A DNA stretch of 64,000 nt from Variovorax sp. (GCA_017744935.1 JAGIAI010000001.1:62001-126000), one strand, 5' to 3'. Positions 43,388 through 53,360 are shown, numbered from the stretch's first letter. Notes: generated by a model not told the origin, from the sequence alone. Numbers and translations: made by a program.

Positions 43388-46300
43388 CTAGCGATCGGTC
43401 TCCCGATACCAATAGGTCCGGCGCTTCGTGGCTTTGAGCGGAATGACGGGCTTTTGCGCCCCGAGGCCCGACTTGCCGTCCGCGCCCGAGCCGCCGCCGC
43501 CGCCGATAAGGAACGGCAGTTGCCGGTCCTTGCCGTCCACCTTGACGGTGACGATGCCGAATACCGGCGAGGGTGCAAGCCCGCCGCCGTCGAGCAGCGT
43601 CGAGCTCTGCGATCCCGTCAGGAAGTTGATGCCGTAGCTGCGCGCATCGCCCAGGTTGGCCTGGCAAGTGTTGCTGGTCGGGACGATCGGCGTGTTGGTG
43701 CCGAAGTACACGGTGCCGCCCACGGTGGTCGGTGCATTGACGCCCTTCTCGCCCGCGCCGGACAGGATCACGTAGAAGCCGGGGCTGCTGTTGTCGAAGA
43801 GCGAATCGTTGGTGACGAGCGACAGCGCCGGAATGGTGGCCGAATTGGCCGAAGGCGCCGCGGTCGAGGTCGATGCGCTGTCGTCCTTCAGCGTGGTCCA
43901 TCCGCTGGCGCTCATGCCCACCTTGGTGTCCTTGAGCATGTAGAAGCGGTTAACGATCGAGTTGGCCTGGTTCGTGCGCAGCGGGTGCTCGCGGTCGCCG
44001 CTGATCGCCAGCACCGCGTCGTAGGTCTTGGTGGGCACCACGTCGGGCGGGAAGAAGAATTTGCGCTTGGTCGTGCCGGTACCGCCCAGCGCGGCCAGTT
44101 GGGTGGTCCGCCAGGTGGTCGGGTCACCGGTGCCGGTCGGCTGCAGGTCCACGCGCCAGATGTTGCCGCCGGTGTCGGCCGCATAGAGGCGATCGATCAG
44201 GCCGTCGAAGTCCCGATCGACCAGCGTGATGTCGGCCGGAATCGCGTAGTCCATGCCGGAGATCAGGCAGGGATTGCCGGTGCAGGTGCCCGGGTCGCCG
44301 CCGGGGCCTGCGCGCCAGACGAGATCGCCCGTCACCGCGTCGAGCACGAAGATCCCGCGGCCCATGGTGTCGGCGGTGGGTGGTTCCGCGTCTTCGTTGG
44401 CGTCGTAGCCCGCGCCGAAGATCAGCACGGGGTTGGTGTGACCCTTGATCTTCGCCACCTTGGGCTGCGACCAGGTCTGGCCCAGCTCGCTGAAGCCGAC
44501 GTCCGCGTTGGTGTGCTTCCACATGAACTTGGGCGCCGTCGGATCGCTCACATCGAGCGCATACAGCAGACGACCGCCGCGGCGCGCCGACAGGTAGATG
44601 TAGGCCTTGCCGGTGGCGCGGTTGTAGTAGACCCCCGGGGCGCCATCGAAGAAGTAAGGCTTGCCGGAGCCGGTAGAAGCGCCGAGCGTCAGCGCGACGT
44701 CGTTCTTGTAGAGCCTCTGCAGCTTCGAATAGAACTCCTGGGGAACGAAGCTCCACAGCTCGCCGCCCGGAGGCACCTTGGTGGTGGCGCCGGTGGCGTC
44801 CTTGATCGAGATGGCGCAGTCGGTCGATACCGTGCACGTGCCCTGGGGCTTGGTGTTGTCGCTCGGGTTGTTGGGCTGATTGCCATTGACCGCGCGGAAC
44901 AGGCCGTCGTTGGCTCCGTAGAACACCACCACGCCCGTGTTGCCGCCGTAGTCGATCACCACGGGCCGCGAGTGAAGCACGTCGCCATGCACCGATCCGC
45001 GCACCGTGATGCTGGCTGGCGGTTGGCTGGATTCCGCCCCGGCGGACTTGTCTCCAGCAGCCGCGGTGTCGTCGCCTCGCAGCCAATTGATCAGGTTGAC
45101 GCCGGTGAACCCGCTGGTGCTGGTGATGCCCAGCGCCGAGTCGGTCAGGTTCGTGTTGCCGACCTTGAAGGGCATGGTGGCCAGCGACGAGCCGTTCGAG
45201 CAGGACGTGCCGATGCAGGTCAGCACGTTGCGCGAGGTGGTCGCGCCGGTCGCGGTGGTGGTGGCCGGATAGGTTTCGGTCAGGTACTTGAGACGCAACT
45301 GCTGGCTGACGCCGCCCTTCTCCACGATCTGCCCGTCGGCCCAGTCATAGCTGTCGGCGGACTGGTCCGGGAAGCCGCCGGTCCAGAAACCGCCCTGCGA
45401 ATCCGGCAGGACATTGGTGTTCTTCGAGGTCCAGAAGCTCACCGCGGTCGGCGTGACGAAGCCGGTGCCCGCCGAGCTCAGCGCGCGGTTGGCGTTGGTT
45501 CCCACGGAATATGGTCCCCACGATGCATCGCCCAGGAACAGCTGGGGCGAATTCGGGTCGGTGATGTCGACGCCGAACTGGTATTGCTTCAGGTTGCCCA
45601 TCCAGCGCGTATTGCCATCCTTGTCGGGACGGAACATGCCCATGTAGATCTGGTTGATGTAGGTGCCCTGCGTATTGGCACTCACCGGCAGCACGGGCGC
45701 CGCGAACACGCTGTTGACCGCCTGCACTTCGCGGAACACCTTGTTGATGGCGTTCACCAATGCATTGACGTCGCCCAGCGCGACCACGATCGGGTCGGTG
45801 CCGCCCTGGCGCGCCATGCTGACCATCAACTGTTCGTAGTCAGGGTTGGTGCCGTCGCTGAGGATGATGGTGTAGGTGCCGATGCTCGGATAGGGCGTCG
45901 TCAGCTTCGGCGACTTGCCGGTGTACATGAACTGCGCCCACTCGTCCGAATAGTCGCTCTGGTACTTGCCTGAGGCGGACTGGCCGGAAATGACAGACTT
46001 CCAGGCCGGCAACGCGAGCTGGGTGGGCGCCGTCGAGGACACCTGCGCCGTCTGCAGCGCGTTGCCGCCCAGGTTGCCGCCGTCCTGCGGCTTCTGGTTG
46101 TTGGTCGCGAGCGTGATGTAGAGAACGAAGTTCTTCGTGCAGCCGTTCTGGCTGTTCAGCCCCGGGTAGGTGGTGCCCGACAGGCCCTTCTTGCCCTGGT
46201 AGAAGGCCCAGGCCTCCTGCATGGCCTGCGCGATCTGGTTGTTGTTGCTCTTGTCACTCGACAGGCTGAGCTGCGACACCCGGGTCAGCATCTTGGCAAC

Positions 46301-46729
46301 GCCTTTGCCGTCCTGCCCGTTCCCGTCCATGGTCAGCAGCGCGGACGGCACCGGCGACGGGGTCGGGAGCACGAAGGTTCCGCCATCCGTACCGCCAGTG
46401 GGGAAGTACATCAGGCCGAGATTGATCTTGCCGTTCAGGCTGGCGTCCGCCCCCAGGCCTTTCACCGCGCCATACAACCCACACTGTTCGAAGCCGAGGT
46501 TCTTCGTCGGATCGTTCACCGTAAAGGCGGCGCCGGCTGGCGTTTGCAGACTGCAGGTGTAGGTGGACTTGGCGTCGGCTGCGGCCGCGTTGTCCAGAAC
46601 GACCAGCAGGTTGGCCGACCCGCCCGTGCTGATGCCCTGGTAGATGTCGATGTCCTCGGCGTGCGCGACGGCGCCCGTCAGGGTGAGCAGCGCCATCGCG
46701 CCAACGGTTCGCAGGTTTGCGATGTTCAC
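43388..46729 (-). CDS. pilY1: Type IV pilus tip-associated adhesin PilY1
   Basis: 1113 residues. The signal peptide is cut near AVAHAED. An N-terminal region (about 30-450) resembles the von Willebrand A-like part of PilY1, followed by the PilC-type beta-propeller (about 550-1000). The propeller carries the calcium loop D-R-D-F-D-G-L-I-D within LVDRDFDGLIDRLYAADTGG. The C-terminus is PilC-like. The protein acts in pilus extension and retraction, adhesion and surface sensing. It is the last gene of the minor pilin operon, 16 bases after pilX. Confidence 0.92.
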   Translation of the reverse strand: MNIANLRTVGAMALLTLTGAVAHAEDIDIYQGISTGGSANLLVVLDNAAAADAKSTYTCSLQTPAGAAFTVNDPTKNLGFEQCGLYGAVKGLGADASLNGKINLGLMYFPTGGTDGGTFVLPTPSPVPSALLTMDGNGQDGKGVAKMLTRVSQLSLSSDKSNNNQIAQAMQEAWAFYQGKKGLSGTTYPGLNSQNGCTKNFVLYITLATNNQKPQDGGNLGGNALQTAQVSSTAPTQLALPAWKSVISGQSASGKYQSDYSDEWAQFMYTGKSPKLTTPYPSIGTYTIILSDGTNPDYEQLMVSMARQGGTDPIVVALGDVNALVNAINKVFREVQAVNSVFAAPVLPVSANTQGTYINQIYMGMFRPDKDGNTRWMGNLKQYQFGVDITDPNSPQLFLGDASWGPYSVGTNANRALSSAGTGFVTPTAVSFWTSKNTNVLPDSQGGFWTGGFPDQSADSYDWADGQIVEKGGVSQQLRLKYLTETYPATTTATGATTSRNVLTCIGTSCSNGSSLATMPFKVGNTNLTDSALGITSTSGFTGVNLINWLRGDDTAAAGDKSAGAESSQPPASITVRGSVHGDVLHSRPVVIDYGGNTGVVVFYGANDGLFRAVNGNQPNNPSDNTKPQGTCTVSTDCAISIKDATGATTKVPPGGELWSFVPQEFYSKLQRLYKNDVALTLGASTGSGKPYFFDGAPGVYYNRATGKAYIYLSARRGGRLLYALDVSDPTAPKFMWKHTNADVGFSELGQTWSQPKVAKIKGHTNPVLIFGAGYDANEDAEPPTADTMGRGIFVLDAVTGDLVWRAGPGGDPGTCTGNPCLISGMDYAIPADITLVDRDFDGLIDRLYAADTGGNIWRVDLQPTGTGDPTTWRTTQLAALGGTGTTKRKFFFPPDVVPTKTYDAVLAISGDREHPLRTNQANSIVNRFYMLKDTKVGMSASGWTTLKDDSASTSTAAPSANSATIPALSLVTNDSLFDNSSPGFYVILSGAGEKGVNAPTTVGGTVYFGTNTPIVPTSNTCQANLGDARSYGINFLTGSQSSTLLDGGGLAPSPVFGIVTVKVDGKDRQLPFLIGGGGGSGADGKSGLGAQKPVIPLKATKRRTYWYRETDR

Positions 46730-46745
46730 TTCTTCTCTTCCTTCC

Positions 46746-47306
46746 TCAGCAGGCGGCGCCCACCGCGACGCGCACGGAAACGCCCTGGTGCGTAGCAGGC
46801 CCGGTCCCCGTGCCGTTCGGTCCGGTGGAGGCAGCGCTCACGTCCCAGTTGGAGGCGGAGCACAGCGAGTTGCCCGAACCGCCTGCACCTTCGATGCCCG
46901 TATTGGCTGCTGCACCGCTGGCATAGCAGGGCTGGTCATTCGGATTGGCGGCGTCGAGCTCGCTGAGCTTGATGGACTTGACGCCGGTGCATAACGGCGC
47001 GGGGCTCGCCACCGTGTAGGTGGATCCGGCCTGGCCGCTGTTGTTGATGTCGACCGTGGTGGTCGCAGCCACGGGAAGCTGCGTGAAGTCGGTGCTGATG
47101 GTGCCCTCGATCACTTGCAGGGCCGCAGCCGAAGCTTCCTTCTCGGTCTGCGTATTGCCGACCATCTTGATGTTGAGCGTGCTGACCTTGACGGCCGAGA
47201 CGACCATCAGCGTGATGATCACGAGGAAGATCATCGAGACGAGCAAGGTGGCGCCGCGCTGGGCGCCGCGAGCATGGCGACTGGTGTTCATATGGATATG
47301 GCGCAT
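46746..47306 (-). CDS. pilX: Minor pilin PilX
   Basis: 186 residues from ATG 47306, sharing its A with the pilW stop (TGATG). An alternative ATG is at 47291. The N-terminal hydrophobic helix in QRGATLLVSMIFLVIITLMV follows a short leader and is typical of PilX, which keeps the helix but has a relaxed prepilin site. Cysteines in the C-terminal half could form a disulfide. With pilV, pilW and fimT it primes pilus assembly. Confidence 0.88.
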   Translation of the reverse strand: MRHIHMNTSRHARGAQRGATLLVSMIFLVIITLMVVSAVKVSTLNIKMVGNTQTEKEASAAALQVIEGTISTDFTQLPVAATTTVDINNSGQAGSTYTVASPAPLCTGVKSIKLSELDAANPNDQPCYASGAAANTGIEGAGGSGNSLCSASNWDVSAASTGPNGTGTGPATHQGVSVRVAVGAAC

Positions 47307-48361
47307 CACGGCGTCTCCCTCTGTCCGGAGGGGTTGTAGAGACGCGCGACGGTGCTGTAGACGGTGCGCTTGTAGGCGTCTTTGAAGGGGCCAACGGTTC
47401 CGGTGGCCAGGCCCATGTCGTATTTCTTCGTGTCGACCGTGCCGGCGCTGGTGTCGATCTGGCGGCCCAGCACGTGAACGCGCACCGCCATCACGTTGCT
47501 CCAGTTGGAGACGGCCTGGGTCCAGTCGTAGGGGGGCGTTGTCTGCGGGCAGACAGCGACGGCCACTTCCGTCGCCGGTGGGTTGTCCGGGTTGCTCGTG
47601 TAGCAATCGGGCGAGCCGTTGCCGTCCATGTCCACGCCGAAGTCGACCTGGAAGTTCTCGATGCCTTCGACCACCGCGGAGATCTGGATCGCACCCTTTT
47701 GCAACTCCGCGACCTTCAGCGTCGGGATTGTGTCGGTCCCGCACTCGTTGCAGCTGCTGACGTAGTAGAGCTGCTGCACGATCTTGCGCAGGGGAGCGAG
47801 GTTGCCGCTGGTGCAGTCCTTCTGCATGAGCGCGAAGGTCGCGGTCGACGCCCCGCTCGCCACGGCGAAGGGCATCGTGTCGGTGGCGCAGGTGGAGACC
47901 TGCAGGTATTCCTCGCTCTTGTCGGCCGTCGCCACGGTCGCCGCCGTCGTCGACACGCGCGTGAGAAGCAGCATCGCGGTACCGGGCACCACATGGTCGA
48001 TGCAGGCGGGGACGGTATCGAGACGGTACACCGGATACGGCACGACGGAGGTGCCCGGGTTGGTCGTCGCCGTGTAGCCGAGCTCGGCCAGCGTGCCGGG
48101 GCATCCCACCGGCGCGACGCTCGAGAAGGCCGTGCTTGCGGAGGCGCCGACGAAACCGGCGAGCTGGATGTTCTCCGTGAGCACCTGCAGCGCATAGCGG
48201 CCGTTGTCGATCTGGCGCGTGGTCTTGTCGAGCTCGTTGCGCGAGTTCACCGTGGACACAAGCAGGCTGACCAGCGCGATCAGCAGCAGCAGGCCGAGCG
48301 CGATGGCCACCATCAGCTCGACCAGCGTGAAGCCCCGGCAGTTGCTGCCGCGCGGTGGCAT
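47306..48361 (-). CDS. pilW: Minor pilin PilW
   Basis: 351 residues from ATG 48361; a GTG at 48373 overlapping the pilV stop is possible. The prepilin site is CRG-FTLVELMVAIALGLLLL. The large C-terminal domain has several cysteine pairs (SSCNEC, CATDT, QKDC). It is a component of the priming complex at the pilus tip. Confidence 0.9.
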   Translation of the reverse strand: MPPRGSNCRGFTLVELMVAIALGLLLLIALVSLLVSTVNSRNELDKTTRQIDNGRYALQVLTENIQLAGFVGASASTAFSSVAPVGCPGTLAELGYTATTNPGTSVVPYPVYRLDTVPACIDHVVPGTAMLLLTRVSTTAATVATADKSEEYLQVSTCATDTMPFAVASGASTATFALMQKDCTSGNLAPLRKIVQQLYYVSSCNECGTDTIPTLKVAELQKGAIQISAVVEGIENFQVDFGVDMDGNGSPDCYTSNPDNPPATEVAVAVCPQTTPPYDWTQAVSNWSNVMAVRVHVLGRQIDTSAGTVDTKKYDMGLATGTVGPFKDAYKRTVYSTVARLYNPSGQRETP

Positions 48362-48369
48362 GCGGCGCC

Positions 48370-48963
48370 TCACGACAGGGCTCCCATGCGCACCTTCGTC
48401 GTAACCACGCGATGCAGCTTCTCGTCCGCGTAGGAGCCGCTGCCGCAGGGGAAGGCCGTCTTGCCGTCCGCCAGCAGCGGCGCGGCGGTCTTGTTCAACC
48501 CCTGCCACGCGACCGCGACCAGGTAGATATTCTTGGACGCGTCATCCAGCGTCACGCACCCGACGGCGCCGATCATGCCGACGACGCTCCCGCCGTCCTT
48601 GGTGGTGACGGCAGTGTTCTTGAGTAGACCATCCCACTCCTTGAGGTCTGCCACCGCGCGGGCCTGCTCCTGGGCGGCGCCCGCGGTGCAAGTGGGTGTG
48701 CCGGTGTAGCCTGCGCCGAATTGCGTGCCGGTGACGCCGTTCGAATAGCACGTGGCCACCTTGCGGTTGGCGTTGAGACGGTCCGCCATGTCCTGCACCA
48801 GCTGCTGGGCCAGCACGCGCTGGTAGGCCTCCACCTCGGACATGTGGGTGCGGCTGCTGATGCCCACCAGCCCCAGCAGCCCGAACATCAGGATGACCAG
48901 CGAGATCAGGATTTCCATCAGCGCGAAGCCGCGCGCAGCCTGGCGCCGGCGCATCATGAGCAT
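48370..48963 (-). CDS. pilV: Minor pilin PilV
   Basis: 197 residues. The prepilin site is ARG-FALMEILISLVILMFGL, with alanine at +2 and methionine at +4 where TLIE is more usual. That is within the range seen in PilV. TCYSNG, PTCTAG and GCVTLDD carry cysteines. It overlaps fimT by 10 bases and pilW closely, so the operon is tightly packed. Confidence 0.9.
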   Translation of the reverse strand: MLMMRRRQAARGFALMEILISLVILMFGLLGLVGISSRTHMSEVEAYQRVLAQQLVQDMADRLNANRKVATCYSNGVTGTQFGAGYTGTPTCTAGAAQEQARAVADLKEWDGLLKNTAVTTKDGGSVVGMIGAVGCVTLDDASKNIYLVAVAWQGLNKTAAPLLADGKTAFPCGSGSYADEKLHRVVTTKVRMGALS

Positions 48964-49439
48964 GCCCCCACGCGGCTGCTCGGCACGCCGCTCGGGCCGA
49001 CGGAAACGCAGCGCGGGCTCACCCCACTGATCGCGACCGACGGCGCGATCGTGAAGCGGGTGCTGGCGGTACTGGTGCGCCCGTCCTTGCCGTAGACGAT
49101 CGCGGCCAAGTTCGCGGAATCGGTGATCGAGAGGCTGCGCACGGTGTCCTGGCTGAGGAGCGTGTTAGTGCCAGACTTGACCTCCCAACCGGCGGCCCAT
49201 CCGGTGCCGGTCTGGCTGAAGGACACGTTGCCATTGCGCGTGACCGCTTCGCTGCGAGCCAGCATGAGTGCGGCCATCAGGTCGAAGGAGGTGTTCCGGA
49301 TGCGCTGGTTCGCGATGAAGCCCTGGAAGGTCGGCACCGCGAGGCCGGCGAGGATGGCGAGCAACGTGACGGCGGTGATGAGTTCGATCAGCGTGAAGCC
49401 GCGCATCCGGCGGCCGAGCGTGCGTCGCTTTACCAGCAT
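48954..49439 (-). CDS. fimT: Minor pilin FimT/GspH family
   Basis: 161 residues from ATG 49439, overlapping the end of the pilE gene by 10 bases. The class III prepilin site is MRG-FTLIELITAVTLLAILAGLAV, followed by the GspH-type beta domain (FDLMAALMLARSEAVTRNGNV). FimT proteins have been linked to DNA binding in natural transformation and to pilus priming. Confidence 0.88.
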   Translation of the reverse strand: MLVKRRTLGRRMRGFTLIELITAVTLLAILAGLAVPTFQGFIANQRIRNTSFDLMAALMLARSEAVTRNGNVSFSQTGTGWAAGWEVKSGTNTLLSQDTVRSLSITDSANLAAIVYGKDGRTSTASTRFTIAPSVAISGVSPRCVSVGPSGVPSSRVGACS

Positions 49440-49888
49440 GAGCTGCCTCCCCCCGACGCCTGCCTGAGGCCGGTTTCGTAGATCGTCAGTACCGCGCAGG
49501 TCGTGTCGCGTGCCGCCTGCGAGTTCTTGGGCGTTGCGGTGGTGGTGAACCCCGGTTGGGTCGTGGCGGTATTCGGCTTCGTGACGATGTCGTAGTTGGC
49601 GGCGATGTCGGGGGGCACCTGCACCCCGAGGGTGGCAAGGTCGGGCGCATAGCTGCGCGAGTCGAGCATGAAGCGCTGCTGGAGATTCGAAATCTCCAGC
49701 ATCAACCCCGCCGCCGCCGCGCGGTTCTTGCGCACGATGTAGCTGGTGTACGAGGGATAGGCGATGGCCGCCAGGATGGCGACGATCGCAACCACGACCA
49801 TGAGTTCGATCAGCGTGAAGCCCTTCGCCTGACGGCGGGGCGCGACTGGGTTTCGGGACGGCTTTCTCAATCCTCGCTCCACGTGCAT
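49430..49888 (-). CDS. pilE: Type IV minor pilin PilE-like
   Basis: 152 residues from ATG 49888; a GTG at 49918 would add ten residues. The prepilin site is AKG-FTLIELMVVVAIVAILAAIAYPSYTSYI (shown in part), followed by a small pseudopilin domain with two cysteines near the ends (DTTCAVL and SSCW), the usual D-loop disulfide. It is the first gene of the six-gene operon. The window gives no other pilus assembly genes. Confidence 0.9.
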   Translation of the reverse strand: MHVERGLRKPSRNPVAPRRQAKGFTLIELMVVVAIVAILAAIAYPSYTSYIVRKNRAAAAGLMLEISNLQQRFMLDSRSYAPDLATLGVQVPPDIAANYDIVTKPNTATTQPGFTTTATPKNSQAARDTTCAVLTIYETGLRQASGGGSSCW

Positions 49889-49940
49889 TGGCCCCAAAAA
49901 GCGGCCAGGAGTTAACACTTTTCGTAACTATATATTGCAA

Positions 49941-49957
49941 ATGTGACTTTCTCACAT
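49941..49957. promoter_or_regulatory. Palindrome upstream of the minor pilin operon
   Basis: ATGTGA and TCACAT flank a five-base spacer, and another ATGTGA follows at 49961-49966. The TATATA-rich stretch at 49930-49935 is a suitable -10 region for the pilin operon on the minus strand. The palindrome resembles a CRP/Vfr half-site pair but is one base short of their spacing. Confidence 0.45.
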
Positions 49958-50108
49958 CCAATGTGAACGAGATCGGCCCATGTTTTGGCCAACTTCTGCA
50001 TGCTTTCCTGGTGAACTTGCTGAAAACGGGTATCGCGCAAGGCCTGAATTGCCCGCAGCACACCGATCAGTTAACGTCGCCCGCTCGTCAACGTGCGGAG
50101 CAACCACC

Positions 50109-51971
50109 ATGGCGGTCCTTCCCCGAACCGGCATCCGAGACCTGGAAGACCTGCGGCGCTTCGAGACCGAAATGACGCTGGAGGAGCGCCTGCCCGAGCG
50201 CAGCGTCCTCGACGTCTTCACCGACTGCGCGAAGGTCCAGCCCGATCGCACCGCAATCACGATGCTGATGACCGGTGCACCCGACGAAAAGCCCCGACGC
50301 GTCAGCTACCGCGAACTGCTAGGACTGGTGCGTCGCGCCGCCAATCTGTTCGCCACCCTCGCCGGACCGCGCCCGGGCGTTGCTTACATGCTGCCGAGCC
50401 TGGTCGAGACCCACGCGACGCTGTGGGGTGCCGAGACCGCGGGCTATGCGGTGCCCATCAATTTCCTGCTGCAGCCGGAACACATTGCGGGATTGCTGAA
50501 AGCCTCCGGAGCCCGCATCCTCGTGGCGCTCGGTCCGCACCCGGTGCTGGACATCTGGCAAAAGGCGCTGGCGCTGCGCGAATCGGTGCCGGGGCTGCAG
50601 CTGGTGCGCGTGGCGCCTCCCGGTATTCCGCTCGAGTCCGGTGTGATCGACTTTCACAGCGCATTGCTGGCGCAGCCCGAAGATCGGCTCGTGTTCGGCG
50701 ATCCGGGTCGAGACGGGGACATCGCGGCCTACTTCCACACCGGCGGCACGACCGGCGCACCCAAGCTCGTGGCGCACACCCACCGCGGCCAGCTCGTGGC
50801 GGCGCTGGGTGGGGCGGTCCTGGGCGACCTGCGACCGACCGATACGCTCACCGCCACCCTGCCGCTGTTCCATGTCGGCGGAACCATCTTCTGCGGATTG
50901 AGCGCGTTCATGGCGGGGATCAGCCTGCTGGTCATGTCGCCCGGCGGGCTACGCAATCCGGCGATGTTGCAAGACTACTGGCGACTGGCAGCCCGCTATG
51001 GTGCAACGCTGGTGGGTGCGGTGCCCACCTCGATCGGCGCCGTCCTGGAAGTGCCGACGGACGGTGCGGATCTCAGCGCAGTGCGCGCCGGCTTCAGTGG
51101 CGCCGCTTCGCTGCCATCGGCCGTGAGGGAACGCTTCAGGCAAGTCATCGGCCTCGGCCTGTTCGAGGTGTATGGCATGACGGAAGCCTCCGGCCTGATT
51201 GCGATCGATCCGGTTGCCGGCGAGGGCGGCGCAGGCTCGGTCGGCTGGGCCCTGCCCTACACGCGCGTGGAAGTCCGGCGGCTGGAGGCGAGCGGTCGGC
51301 TCGGCCCGGTTTGCGCGCCTGGCGAGATCGGCGTCATCACCGCCCGGGGGCCGCATATCTCGCCCGGCTACCGCAACCCTGAACATGATGCGGGCGTCTT
51401 CGACGACGGATTGCTCAACAGCGGCGACCTTGGCTATACCGACGCGCGCGGTCGCATCTACATCGCCGGCCGCGCCAAAGACCTGATCATCCGTAGCGGC
51501 CACAACATCGACCCCTTGATGATCGAGAACGCAATGGCGGCGCACCCCGCGGTGGCATTGGCCGCCGCCGTGGCGATGCCGGACGCCTATGCCGGCGAAC
51601 TGCCCGTGTGCTACGTGGCGCTGAAACCCGGCGCCACCGCGACGGAAGAAGAGCTTCGGGAACACGCCGAGCAAACGATCGGCGAACGTCCCGCATGGCC
51701 GAAGCAGATCTGTATCGTCGATGCCATCCCGCTCACATCCGTCGGCAAGATCTTCAAGCCGCAGTTGCGTTGCGACGCGGCCTCGCGCCTGGTGACGCAC
51801 ATCGTGCACGATCGGCTCGGACTACGCGACGCGCAGATCCGGGTCGAAGAAGGCGGACGCAGGGGCATGCGAGTGACGGTGGATCTTCCCGGTGCAGCGC
51901 GATCAGCGGCGCCCGCCGTCGAGGACGCATTGGCAGCTTTTCTGTTCGAGACGCGGGTGACCGCCGGCTGA
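50109..51971 (+). CDS. Acyl-CoA synthetase (AMP-forming)
   Basis: 620 residues from ATG 50109. Adenylate-forming signatures are the P-loop YFHTGGTTGAPKL, FSGAASLP, VYGMTEASGLIAI and GDLGYTDARGRIYIAGRAKD. The C-terminal catalytic lysine is in TSVGKIFKPQL. It activates a carboxylic acid, probably a fatty or aromatic acid, to its CoA thioester. It is about 60 residues longer than typical, with a C-terminal extension after the catalytic lysine. Confidence 0.9.
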   Translation: MAVLPRTGIRDLEDLRRFETEMTLEERLPERSVLDVFTDCAKVQPDRTAITMLMTGAPDEKPRRVSYRELLGLVRRAANLFATLAGPRPGVAYMLPSLVETHATLWGAETAGYAVPINFLLQPEHIAGLLKASGARILVALGPHPVLDIWQKALALRESVPGLQLVRVAPPGIPLESGVIDFHSALLAQPEDRLVFGDPGRDGDIAAYFHTGGTTGAPKLVAHTHRGQLVAALGGAVLGDLRPTDTLTATLPLFHVGGTIFCGLSAFMAGISLLVMSPGGLRNPAMLQDYWRLAARYGATLVGAVPTSIGAVLEVPTDGADLSAVRAGFSGAASLPSAVRERFRQVIGLGLFEVYGMTEASGLIAIDPVAGEGGAGSVGWALPYTRVEVRRLEASGRLGPVCAPGEIGVITARGPHISPGYRNPEHDAGVFDDGLLNSGDLGYTDARGRIYIAGRAKDLIIRSGHNIDPLMIENAMAAHPAVALAAAVAMPDAYAGELPVCYVALKPGATATEEELREHAEQTIGERPAWPKQICIVDAIPLTSVGKIFKPQLRCDAASRLVTHIVHDRLGLRDAQIRVEEGGRRGMRVTVDLPGAARSAAPAVEDALAAFLFETRVTAG

Positions 51972-53219
51972 TCAGCCCCGCTGCGGAGCGATGTGCCCCG
52001 CCAGGTAGGCCGCATCCTCGTCCGCGCCGAACAAAAAGCCCGACTTCCATTTGTGCAGCCATGGCAGGCCCAGGAAGAACAGCCCGGCTTCGGATGTCAC
52101 CCCACGTTCGTGCACGGGCGCCCTCTTCGATTCTGGCGACGGGCCGAAGACAGGCAAGTCGATCCAGCTGAAGTCCGCGTGCGCACCGTTGGCCCAGATC
52201 ACCGACTTGATCCCCTCCTTCGCCAGATCGAGTGTGCGGATGGGTGCATCGAGCGCAGGCGGATCCGGCAACGGTTCATCCGGCGAATCCTCGGGCGGCA
52301 AGTCCAGTTGCCGGGTGCGATCCGTGTCGTCGCAACGGCGGTTGAACGCAAGCAGCGATTCATCGCCACGGCGGATGCTCGCGGCAAGATCGTCGGCGAG
52401 GTCGAGCCTGCCGTTCTCCGCAGCCTTGACACGACCCGTCAGCACGATGCCTTCGGCCGCCAGCCGGCGAAGGTCGATGTCATGCCCGCCATTGACGCCG
52501 GTCATCAAGCGGGACAGGCGAGCGCCCTTCCACTCGCGAAGCGTCGAATCGGCGGAGCCCGTCGCGATCAGCCACCAGATGCAATCCTTGCCGCGATAGC
52601 GGCGCCGGATCCGCTCGTGCGAGCTGACGGAGAGGAACACCCGCCGTCCTGCACGGCACAGCTCCTCGGCAATCTGCACGCCGGAGTTCCCACTGCCGAC
52701 CACGAGCACGGCGCCGTCCGGCAGTTGCATCGGATTGCGGTACTGCGTCGAATGGATCTCGAACAAGCCCGCACCGAGCGGCGGCGTTGCGCGCGGCACC
52801 TGATACGGGCCGGTGGCCACGACGACGTTGTCGGCCACGTACAGCGTGCCATCCGTCTGCACCAGCAACTCGCGCGACCCCGGCCTGCGTGCAAGCGAGA
52901 GTGCCGCGCACTGGGTCCGCACCGGCGCGCGAATGGCCGCCGCATAGCGTTCGAGGTAGTCGGTCACCTCGCGCAGCGGCGAAAACGCGTCGGGGTCCGC
53001 GTCGGGCTCGACCGTCATGCGCGGCCAACCCGGAAGATTCATGTTCCAGTTGGGTGACTGGAAGTGAAGCGAATCCCACCGTTCGCTGCGCCAGCGTTCC
53101 GCAAGCGCTCCGCGCTCGAGCACGAGGTGTTCGTGGCCCAGGCGTCCCAGGTGGTAGCTCATCGCCAGCCCTGCCTGGCCGCCGCCGATCACGATGGTTT
53201 CGACACGCTCAGTGGACAT
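51972..53219 (-). CDS. Flavin-dependent monooxygenase-like NAD(P)-binding protein
   Basis: 415 residues from ATG 53219, with GGAGGAGC upstream. The FAD dinucleotide motif GGGQAG is near residue 11 and the second Rossmann motif GSGNSG near 176. SLHFQSPNWNMNLPGWPRM and WANGAHADFSWIDLPVF recall the CzcO/FMO-like class of flavoproteins. The substrate is unknown. It is convergent with the acyl-CoA synthetase gene, with no gap. Confidence 0.88.
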   Translation of the reverse strand: MSTERVETIVIGGGQAGLAMSYHLGRLGHEHLVLERGALAERWRSERWDSLHFQSPNWNMNLPGWPRMTVEPDADPDAFSPLREVTDYLERYAAAIRAPVRTQCAALSLARRPGSRELLVQTDGTLYVADNVVVATGPYQVPRATPPLGAGLFEIHSTQYRNPMQLPDGAVLVVGSGNSGVQIAEELCRAGRRVFLSVSSHERIRRRYRGKDCIWWLIATGSADSTLREWKGARLSRLMTGVNGGHDIDLRRLAAEGIVLTGRVKAAENGRLDLADDLAASIRRGDESLLAFNRRCDDTDRTRQLDLPPEDSPDEPLPDPPALDAPIRTLDLAKEGIKSVIWANGAHADFSWIDLPVFGPSPESKRAPVHERGVTSEAGLFFLGLPWLHKWKSGFLFGADEDAAYLAGHIAPQRG

Positions 53220-53360
53220 CGCGAGCTCCTCCAGCGCAGGTGCCATGCATGACATGGCTTTCCGGGTCTCCCTCGATGCAAGCGCGCAATATGCGATGGC
53301 CGTCGACCGCGGTCAACCCCGGAGAGCCGCCAGAAGGCCTCGTTGCTGTACGGTTGCGGC

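Noticed and set aside
43343-45973. Long open frame antisense to pilY1
   Set aside because: No domain or start signal, Arg/Val/Ala-rich, and pilY1 on the other strand is well supported by motifs and operon.
49941-49957. CRP/Vfr binding site
   Set aside because: The spacer is five bases rather than six, so I list it only as a palindrome.
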